A DNA stretch of 50,600 nucleotides from Magnetococcales bacterium (GTDB lineage Bacteria; Pseudomonadota; Magnetococcia; Magnetococcales; JADFWT01). The position numbers and the translations under genes are program-made. The stretch is from NCBI GenBank assembly GCA_015233785.1, contig JADFWT010000008.1, forward strand, positions 1 through 50,600, read 5' to 3'. Of this stretch, positions 44,305-50,600 are shown in pieces. How positions within the stretch are numbered: the first letter of the stretch is position 1; every line of letters begins with the position of its first letter. The notes beneath the pieces are model-generated. The model was given only the letters and a program-made list of their open reading frames with translations, ran no database searches and was not told the origin of the DNA.

Positions 44305-47300
44305 CTACAGCGTCAGCTCCGGCAGGTTGAACTGGTTTTTGGCCAAGCCGTAATAGAGCCCGCCATAGCCATTTTCGCGCAGATATTCGGGATCAGTGAG
44401 CTGCTCATGACTGCCTTTTTCCGCCACTTTTCCATCCTGAATAAAGCAGATGTAGTCCGAATCGATAATGGTGCTCAGCCGGTGGGCGATGGTGATGGTG
44501 GTGCGACCAGCGGAGATCTCGCGAATATTCTTCTGCACCAGCGCTTCGGTCTTGTTATCCAGTGCGCTGGTGGCCTCATCGAAAATCATGATTTTCGGCC
44601 TGCGATAGAGTGCGCGGGCGATGCAGATACGCTGCCTCTGGCCACCGGAGAGCCCCACACCTTTTTCGCCGATACGGGTCTGGTAGCCCATGGCCAGATT
44701 GATGATGAACTCATCGGCCCCGGCGCGTCTGGCGGCTTCCCACACCGCCTTCATATTGGGTTCGGGATCGCCCAGAGCGATGTTTTCGGCCACCGTTGCT
44801 CCGAACAGAAAGCCGTCTTGCAGCACCACACCGATGTTGCGTCGAAGATCGGCAAGATCCAGGTCGCGCACATCTTTGCCGTCGATAAAACAGCTACCTC
44901 CGTTTTCGGTAGGCATATTGAAACCAAGCACCATTTTGGCAATGGTGCTCTTGCCGCAACCCGCCGAGCCCACAAACGCTACCCGCTCACCGGGCTGGAT
45001 GGTGAGGGTGAAATCCCTCATCACCTGATTCTCCTTGTCACCTGTCATGTAGCTGAAGTTGACCTTGTCGAACTGAATTTTGCCGCGTACCGAGCCACTG
45101 AGTGTGGCGGGAATCTTGTCTGCAGAGGTGACCGGCTCACGTTCCGGCTTGACGTTCAGCACGTCGCTAACCCGGTCGATGGCGATGCGTACCTCCTGGG
45201 AGCTGTTCCATAGCTGCACCATCTGCATGATGGGCCCCATCACCATGCCGAGCAGCATCTGGAAGCCCATCAGGCCGCCGATGGTCATCTCGCCATCGAT
45301 CACCAAATTGGCACCCACCCAAAGAATAGCCACTGTGGAACCCAGTTGAACGAGCTGGTTGAGGCTGTTGGAGATCAGATTGAGCTTCTGCATCTGAAAG
45401 CCCATGTTGATGTTGCCCACCACGGCGTTCTCCCAGCGGGAGCGGGCCATGTATTCATTGGCGGTGGCCTTCAGCGTCTCAATACCGTTCAGCGACTCAA
45501 TCAGATAGGATTGCGATTGGGAGTTGGTGAGAAATATCTTCTGCGCCAATGCCTTGATGCGTGGTGTAAAATAGAGCGTGATGCCGATGTACATCGGAAT
45601 GAATATCATCGCCACAATCGTTAATTGGCTGCTGTAGCCGAACATCATCAGCAGATAGATGAAGATCATCAGTGTGCTGAGCAGTAGCGTGATGGTGGAG
45701 CCGGCGATGATGGCACGAATCTTGGCGTTTTCTCCAAAACGGGTCAGAATTTCACCCTTGTTGCGGGTTAGGAAAAAACTCATCGGCAGGCTGAGAATGT
45801 GTCGGTAGAACTCCGACATCATGCGCATGTCGATGCGGGCCGTGGTGTGGGAGAGAATAAGGCTTTGGGCGACGGTAGTGATGGTGCGAAAGATCGCCAC
45901 CAGCACCATACCGCCTAACATCATATTGAGAAGACTGATATCTTTGTGTACTACCACGGTATCGACGATGGTCTGCACAAACAGGGGCGAGGCCAGTCCC
46001 AAAAAATTGAGAATCAGCGCACCCAAGAGGGCATCGCCGAAATATTTTTTATAGGGCAGAAGATAGCTGATGAAGTGGTATATAGGCCGCTTCGGCTTCT
46101 CTGCGCGGGTGAACTTTAGCGTCGGGGCCAGGCCGATAAACACCCCCTTGCCCGACTCGAGATTCTCTACTCCGGCAACCTGCGCCTCGGTCCACCCCTT
46201 TTCAAACTCCTCGCGGCTTAGCTTGACGAACCCCTTGGCTGAATCGGCCAGATGGACGTGCTTAGGGGTGATTTTATGCAGCACAGCGTAGTGGAATCCC
46301 TGCCAACCAACGATGCCTGGCAGCTTGACGCGTTGCAGTTCTTCAAAGTCAATGGCGTATCCAGAGGCGTTGATCTCCAGCTTTTCCGCCCCGGAGATGA
46401 TGTCATTGGGCGTTGCCTCCGGGCGGTTCAGGTTGGTTAACTCCACCACCTGACCGAGTGTGAAATCCTTATCATAGGCGCGGGTGATCATGGTTAGGCA
46501 GGCAGCAGCGCAGTCGCTTTCATCCCGTTGGCGGGCCAGACGGAACTTGTTGGTCACCTTGCCGCTTTTCTCCAGTTGGAGATACTCCTCCTCCGTGACC
46601 CCCTGGGCCAGTTTGATGCGTTGGTCCAGCCCTTCACCGCGCCGTCGCACATCCATCTCATCGCGTTCGCGGTTCTCCAGATCCCGAACCCGAAGGCGCA
46701 ATTTTTCGCGCAGATCCGGGCTGATCTCGAAGATCTTCTTGACCTGCGGCAGTGGAATCACCACTACCGATACGTCTACCAGTGCCACGGCGCTGACTGT
46801 CTGCTGAGCGCCGGGTTTTTCGTCCACGGCGGCAATGGCACCGGTTTCACCGATCAGCACATCCCGTCCCAGTCGATCCAGGGATAGCTCCTGACCGCCG
46901 CCAACCGGCGCACGTCGCAGCTCCACTTCCCCATCTTCAATCAGATAGAGTCGCGAATCTTCCTTACCTTGGAAAAAGACCTTTTTGCCTGCTGGGATGT
47001 GTTTAACGCCCAGGTTGTGCAGAATCTCCAGGAAGTCGCCGGTCTTATAGGTGGCATCGCCCAGCAGGCCGCGAAGGCGGCGGCTCATGGCAATGTTGCC
47101 CACCTCGCGCTCAAACAGACCCTTCATCTCCGTGTTGCTCTTCAGATTTTGATGGATTGTTTCAGCAGGCAGACAGAACAGAGTCGTGCTCTCCTCAACC
47201 AGCACGTCAAAAGGCCACTTCTCCTTACCCAGCAGTCCTGCTTCGCCGATGCTGGCATCCCGGCTCAAGGTGCCGAGACTGCGCACCTTGCCGCCGGATG

Positions 47301-47499
47301 TCTCTTTTAAGCGCACCATACCGGTATGGAGATAGAACATCCCCTCCATCGGTTTCCCTTGGCTTGCGATGGTTTCGCCGGGCTGATGAACGCGGGTCTC
47401 GAACAGTGGCAGCAGGAACTGCTTGTCCTGGTCCGAGAGCTGGCTGAACATGACGTGGGTTTCAAGAATGTAATTGATGAATTCCGTTGCGGCGTCCAT
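44305..47499 (-). CDS. ABC exporter with two cNMP-binding domains and active-type C39 peptidase
   Basis: A 1064-residue inner-membrane exporter. The ATG at 47499 has GGAGAG upstream. Two cyclic-nucleotide-binding-type domains lie at about residues 10-125 (GKPMEGMFYLHTGMVRL) and 145-290 (KEDSRLYLIEDGEVELR). A C39 peptidase domain follows, with a complete triad: C330 in RQRDESDCAAACLTMI with the oxyanion Gln six residues before it, H403 in GFHYAVLHK, and D419 in HLADSAKG. Six transmembrane helices (~480-760) precede an ATPase with GSAGCGKST, LSGGQRQR and IMIFDEATSALD. C39 exporters cut leaders after double glycine while exporting peptides. The cNMP-C39-ABC order resembles exporters of NHLM-type bacteriocin loci. 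Likely substrates are the three peptides in this locus (inference). Confidence 0.93.
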   Translation of the reverse strand: MDAATEFINYILETHVMFSQLSDQDKQFLLPLFETRVHQPGETIASQGKPMEGMFYLHTGMVRLKETSGGKVRSLGTLSRDASIGEAGLLGKEKWPFDVLVEESTTLFCLPAETIHQNLKSNTEMKGLFEREVGNIAMSRRLRGLLGDATYKTGDFLEILHNLGVKHIPAGKKVFFQGKEDSRLYLIEDGEVELRRAPVGGGQELSLDRLGRDVLIGETGAIAAVDEKPGAQQTVSAVALVDVSVVVIPLPQVKKIFEISPDLREKLRLRVRDLENRERDEMDVRRRGEGLDQRIKLAQGVTEEEYLQLEKSGKVTNKFRLARQRDESDCAAACLTMITRAYDKDFTLGQVVELTNLNRPEATPNDIISGAEKLEINASGYAIDFEELQRVKLPGIVGWQGFHYAVLHKITPKHVHLADSAKGFVKLSREEFEKGWTEAQVAGVENLESGKGVFIGLAPTLKFTRAEKPKRPIYHFISYLLPYKKYFGDALLGALILNFLGLASPLFVQTIVDTVVVHKDISLLNMMLGGMVLVAIFRTITTVAQSLILSHTTARIDMRMMSEFYRHILSLPMSFFLTRNKGEILTRFGENAKIRAIIAGSTITLLLSTLMIFIYLLMMFGYSSQLTIVAMIFIPMYIGITLYFTPRIKALAQKIFLTNSQSQSYLIESLNGIETLKATANEYMARSRWENAVVGNINMGFQMQKLNLISNSLNQLVQLGSTVAILWVGANLVIDGEMTIGGLMGFQMLLGMVMGPIMQMVQLWNSSQEVRIAIDRVSDVLNVKPEREPVTSADKIPATLSGSVRGKIQFDKVNFSYMTGDKENQVMRDFTLTIQPGERVAFVGSAGCGKSTIAKMVLGFNMPTENGGSCFIDGKDVRDLDLADLRRNIGVVLQDGFLFGATVAENIALGDPEPNMKAVWEAARRAGADEFIINLAMGYQTRIGEKGVGLSGGQRQRICIARALYRRPKIMIFDEATSALDNKTEALVQKNIREISAGRTTITIAHRLSTIIDSDYICFIQDGKVAEKGSHEQLTDPEYLRENGYGGLYYGLAKNQFNLPELTL

Positions 47500-47521
47500 G
47501 ACGTCACTCTCCAGGGGCAAA

Positions 47522-48925
47522 TCAGCCCTCTTCCTGGGTAAAGAATTTGGAAATGGGAGCAAACACCAGCTCAATGAGGCGTTTTTGTCCGGTCTTGATC
47601 TCTACAGATCCTTCCAGGCCGATACTTAGATCACGCTCATGGCCTCCGTGTTTGGAGATTTTGTATTTGTTTAGAGCCACCCGGACCAGATATTGGGAAG
47701 TGCCTTCCTTGTCTCCGGCTGGTTTGGTGGAGATGTGGGTGATGATGCCTTCTGGAATGCCGTACTCCTGGAATGGAAAGGCGTAGTACTTGATGCGCAC
47801 CGTCTGGCCCTTCTCTAGCCGTCCGATGTCTTTGTTCTGCACCATCAAGCGTCCTTCCAGGTTGGCACCGCGCCGCACCAGCGTCACCAGAGGCGAGCCG
47901 GCACCGATGTTCTGGCCGGGTTTGACGTGGACCTGGGTCACCAGTCCTTTGAACGGGCTGGTGTAGAAGCTCTGAAGATCCTTGTGTTCGACGCCGGCAA
48001 CCAGACCTTGCTCTGCCTCCATCTTGCTGGTGGTGGCTTTCTGCTGATCCTCAATGTCCTGACGCGTGGTGTCAAAACGCGTTTTATTCAGCTCTTTTTC
48101 CCGCCCCAGGAGCGCAATTTGTTTGGTGTTTCGAATCTTCAATTGTTTTTGCTTGTTGATCAGTGTTTGTCGGTCCAGTTGCAAAGTCTTCTGGGCAATC
48201 TCAAGCTTTGCTGCCTCTGATTTTTTGTCATTAACAGCCTTCTGGAGATCCTTCGCCCGATCGTTTGCGCGATCCATATCCATCCGGGTGATGTCACCGG
48301 TGCGAAACAGCTTGCTCAGTCTTCCGGCTTTTCTTTTGGCGTCTTTCAGCTTGCTGTTGAGGTGGTTTATATCTCTCTTGTTGTCACTGATACGTTTTTC
48401 CAGCAGTTGCCGATCCTTGGTGGTGCTTTTTAGAGCGACCTCCAATTGATCTTGCTCATGGCGCACCTCTGTAGCATGGCTCTTGAGCTGTTCATCCAGT
48501 TCCTGACGGCGCGCCTCGTACTCCCGATCGGCGTCCCTCAGTTCGCGCTTTAACGACTCTTGTTGCCCACTGAGCAACTCTTGTTCCGACGCGTTGGTGA
48601 TGCGTGTGCGCTGCACCGTGAGTAGCGGCGAGAGAATATCTACCGGTACACCCTCTTTGACGTTCACCCCGGCGATCATTCCGGTTCCCACCGCCTCAAT
48701 GGTCACGGACTCCCGCTCCAGAATGATGGGGGCCATCACCAGATCGTCCTTTTTGGCCCAAAATGAAAAGGCCAGACTGCTGAGCACGATGGCGGCAACA
48801 ATGTATAGCGGCCCGGCCAGCACCCAGGAGGGGGCCGAGTAGATCAGCCGCGCCACCCTCAGTGGATGACGCACACTCTTTAGATGGGCGTGTCGGACAC
48901 GAACCGCCTGACTCTTCTTGAACAT
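47522..48925 (-). CDS. HlyD-family membrane fusion protein of the peptide-export locus
   Basis: A ~467-residue periplasmic adaptor. The start at 48925 is preferred because GGAG lies 9 bases upstream; 48931 is in frame and also possible. A basic cytoplasmic N-terminus is followed by a transmembrane helix (~residues 40-60, LYIVAAIVLSSLAFSFWA). A lipoyl half motif (MIAGVNVKEGVPVDILSPLL) leads to a very long coiled coil (~105-315). The second half motif has GLVTQVHVKPGQNIGAGSPL, and a beta-barrel region follows. It precedes the ABC exporter by 22 bp and would connect it to one or more of the three TolC-like proteins. Confidence 0.9.
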   Translation of the reverse strand: MFKKSQAVRVRHAHLKSVRHPLRVARLIYSAPSWVLAGPLYIVAAIVLSSLAFSFWAKKDDLVMAPIILERESVTIEAVGTGMIAGVNVKEGVPVDILSPLLTVQRTRITNASEQELLSGQQESLKRELRDADREYEARRQELDEQLKSHATEVRHEQDQLEVALKSTTKDRQLLEKRISDNKRDINHLNSKLKDAKRKAGRLSKLFRTGDITRMDMDRANDRAKDLQKAVNDKKSEAAKLEIAQKTLQLDRQTLINKQKQLKIRNTKQIALLGREKELNKTRFDTTRQDIEDQQKATTSKMEAEQGLVAGVEHKDLQSFYTSPFKGLVTQVHVKPGQNIGAGSPLVTLVRRGANLEGRLMVQNKDIGRLEKGQTVRIKYYAFPFQEYGIPEGIITHISTKPAGDKEGTSQYLVRVALNKYKISKHGGHERDLSIGLEGSVEIKTGQKRLIELVFAPISKFFTQEEG

Positions 48926-48974
48926 ATTCATGAGCTCCAAGAAAAAAATAATATAAGGATGTATTAATAGTATA

Positions 48975-48995
48975 TAATATTCGTATAAAATATTA
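48975..48995. promoter_or_regulatory. Inverted repeat in an AT-rich gap upstream of the HlyD gene
   Basis: TAATATT (48975-48981) and AATATTA (48989-48995) are separated by seven bases within a 96-bp, very AT-rich gap (48926-49021), unlike the GC-rich genes on both sides. This could be an operator or an internal promoter region for the export genes. No clear -35/-10 pair was identified. Confidence 0.3.
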
Positions 48996-49021
48996 TTAAA
49001 TGAATTCCATGTCCACTTATT

Positions 49022-49771
49022 TTATGGTTTGGCCGCCATAACTTCCCGACTCAGCCACTCTCTGAATAGCCGTAGAGAGATCTCATCTTCTGTGGCGCGA
49101 TCCTGGTCCTGGGCATGGATTGAGAGCACCCGATAGAGGGTCCAGAAACCGTCCTGCATGAAGGGGCCAACCAATTCACCTTCAGCGGCTGCAAACAGTT
49201 CCTGTTCCACCTCGATAGGCATCATGCCCATGCGATAGACGCCAAAATAACCACCAGCCTGGCGACTGCCGCTCTCCAGCGAGTGGTCCATTACCTGCTT
49301 GTAGAAATCGCTATCGCCCGACTCCAGAGACTGTTTAACCGTCCATAGCGCCTCGCGGTTGTCCATGACGATACGTGCCAATGAGATCGACTTGAGGCGA
49401 TCTCCCTGATGCCGATAAAAGGCTTTGATATCGCCCGGCCCGATGACCCGGCGGCGCAATTGGTCCCGCAGCAGATCCACTTCCAGCAGAGTTCGCCAGC
49501 TCTCTTGGGTGATGCCGTGGCGGGCAAAGTACTGTTCGGCTTGCGCATCGTTCTCAATGCCCATCATTCGGCGGCGCTGTGCCACAAATTGATCCAGCGC
49601 CTTGGTGTTGATTGAGATGCCGTAGGCCCGCGCCTTGAGACGAATGACTTCGATTTCTATAAGCTGCAATACGGTGTTGCGAAACGTCCCTTGAAATTTC
49701 AGCAGTTTGATCACCTCTTCGGTACGAATTGGTTTGCCGTGCACGCGGGTGATCTCATCATTCATTCTCAT
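49022..49771 (-). CDS. Cytoplasmic SurA/PpiC-like peptidyl-prolyl isomerase or chaperone
   Basis: A 249-residue protein with the SurA/PpiC arrangement: an N-terminal helical chaperone part (~1-110) with [17 protein letters not shown] and [17 protein letters not shown], then a parvulin-like domain (~115-220) with [27 protein letters not shown] and [18 protein letters not shown]. There is no signal peptide or membrane helix, so it should act in the cytoplasm, unlike SurA or PrsA. The ATG overlaps the stop of the sigma-54 activator by 4 bp. In this context it may keep the Gly-rich peptides accessible to the ATP-grasp enzymes or the exporter. Related PpiC-like proteins are known from peptide-maturation loci. 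Confidence 0.82.
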   Translation of the reverse strand: MRMNDEITRVHGKPIRTEEVIKLLKFQGTFRNTVLQLIEIEVIRLKARAYGISINTKALDQFVAQRRRMMGIENDAQAEQYFARHGITQESWRTLLEVDLLRDQLRRRVIGPGDIKAFYRHQGDRLKSISLARIVMDNREALWTVKQSLESGDSDFYKQVMDHSLESGSRQAGGYFGVYRMGMMPIEVEQELFAAAEGELVGPFMQDGFWTLYRVLSIHAQDQDRATEDEISLRLFREWLSREVMAAKP

Positions 49772-50600
49772 CGTGTCACCCCGCGTGCCAGCGCCTGGCG
49801 ATCCGTCCCCTTGCGGAAATCACTGGGTCGAAGTGATAATTTCTTTAAAATCTGGTAGATACGTGCCCTGGAGAGGCCGATATCCTGGCACATGCGGGGC
49901 ACATCGCCTTGGTGCTTGTTCAAGAGCTTGATCATGTGTTTGCGTTCAGCGTCGTCGCGTACGGAGGCCATATCCTCCTCGCCCTCTCTGTTTGCAGTTT
50001 GATGGTGGGAATACCAGCCCAGATAGCGCGACGGCAGCTCATCACACCTCAGCGGTTTGCCACGGGAGATCATGGCTAGATACTGGGCCAAGTTTTTCAG
50101 CTCGCGAATATTGCCGGGAAAGGCGTAGTCGTTATGGATAAACTTACTGAGATCATTGGCAAGTATCGGTGTTGGGGTGCCGTAGGCGGCGCTGAACTCT
50201 TGAAAAAAGTAGGTCAGCAGGTGGCGGATTTCATCGCGCCGTTCCCGAAGGGGAGGTATCATGAGTGGGCAGATATTGATGCGGAACCAGAGATCTTCGC
50301 GAAACTCGCCACGACTGACCATCTCCTCCAGGTTCCGGTTGGTAGCTGCGATGATACGGGTTTGGATGGTGATCCGCTCGTCGGAGCCGACCCGCTGGAT
50401 CTCGCCTTGCTCTAGCGCCCGTAACAGTTTTACCTGGGCGCTTTTCTCCAGGTCGCCAATTTCGTCTAGAAAGATGGTGCCGTTGTTGGCCTCTTCAAAC
50501 TTACCGAGTCGGTTGGCTGTGGCACCGGTAAAAGCGCCACGCAGGTGGCCGAACAGTTCTGACTCAATGAGTCCCGAACTGATAGCTCCGCAGTTAACGG
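49768..50600 (-). CDS. Sigma-54-dependent activator (enhancer-binding protein), 5' partial
   Basis: The 3' 277 codons of a bacterial enhancer-binding protein; the frame stays open to the window edge. The AAA+ domain has the sigma-54 contact loop GAFTGA (in [16 protein letters not shown]), Walker [14 protein letters not shown], and the sensor and arginine-finger region [13 protein letters not shown] to [14 protein letters not shown], then [12 protein letters not shown]. The C-terminal Fis-type helix-turn-helix is visible as [20 protein letters not shown]. The N-terminal sensor domain is not in the window. It is the first visible gene of the export locus and is the natural candidate to activate the sigma-54 promoter at 35851-35866. 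Confidence 0.95.
   Translation of the reverse strand, partial: VNCGAISSGLIESELFGHLRGAFTGATANRLGKFEEANNGTIFLDEIGDLEKSAQVKLLRALEQGEIQRVGSDERITIQTRIIAATNRNLEEMVSRGEFREDLWFRINICPLMIPPLRERRDEIRHLLTYFFQEFSAAYGTPTPILANDLSKFIHNDYAFPGNIRELKNLAQYLAMISRGKPLRCDELPSRYLGWYSHHQTANREGEEDMASVRDDAERKHMIKLLNKHQGDVPRMCQDIGLSRARIYQILKKLSLRPSDFRKGTDRQALARGVTR

Noticed and set aside
44143-45213. A 356-codon + strand frame opposite the ABC exporter and FHA genes
   Set aside because: The antisense genes have clear Walker, C39 and FHA motifs; the + frame has no recognisable domain.

Overview
The window suggests a Gram-negative proteobacterium. It encodes a PagL-like outer-membrane deacylase, TolC-type channels, periplasmic proteins and c- and b-type cytochromes. 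The dense set of large sensor kinases and the giant-adhesin-type secretion genes would fit an environmental, possibly magnetotactic-type (Magnetococcales-like) bacterium, but that placement is a guess from general style and not shown by a marker gene. No rRNA, tRNA or CRISPR array was seen.

Left part (1-10.3 kb, mostly + strand). A type I secretion ABC transporter (5' end outside the window, degenerate C39-like domain, long disordered N-terminus with an internal duplication) is followed by its HlyD-type adaptor, a small protein of unknown function and a LuxR-type regulator. Convergent to these is a LapG-like periplasmic cysteine protease. Next is a membrane sensor with a degenerate HD-GYP-like domain. 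Together this resembles a Lap-type surface-adhesin export and release system. A broken IS3-family remnant and a GT-B glycosyltransferase follow.

Middle (10.4-31.2 kb). A cytochrome c' / cytochrome b561 pair and a membrane class III adenylate cyclase lie on the + strand. On the - strand are an SLC13-type transporter, a PagL-like protein, a PspA/IM30-like coiled-coil protein, and a large MscS-type channel. Five tightly packed signalling genes follow, also on the - strand: REC-histidine kinase, REC-SpoIIE phosphatase, REC-HD-GYP, a REC/PAS/HK/REC/REC/Hpt hybrid kinase, and a BvgS/EvgS-like kinase with three solute-binding domains.

Right part (31.7-50.6 kb, all - strand). This is the most unusual region and looks like one dedicated peptide-maturation and export locus. 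In transcription order it holds: a sigma-54 activator (5' end outside the window), a PpiC/SurA-like foldase without a signal peptide, an HlyD adaptor, an ABC exporter with two cyclic-nucleotide-binding domains and an intact C39 peptidase triad, a membrane FHA protein, three different tandem TolC-like proteins, a divergent ATP-grasp enzyme, three paralogous 86-89 residue Gly/Ser/Asp-rich peptides, a second ATP-grasp enzyme, and an ExeA/GspA-like ATPase with a peptidoglycan-binding end. A textbook -24/-12 sigma-54 promoter sits directly in front of the three peptide genes and an intrinsic terminator follows them. The simplest reading is that the activator switches on high expression of the small peptides, one or both ATP-grasp enzymes modify them, and the C39-ABC/HlyD/TolC machine trims and exports them. 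The chemistry, cleavage site and biological role are unknown. I regard it as a candidate undescribed ATP-grasp RiPP or secreted-polypeptide system.
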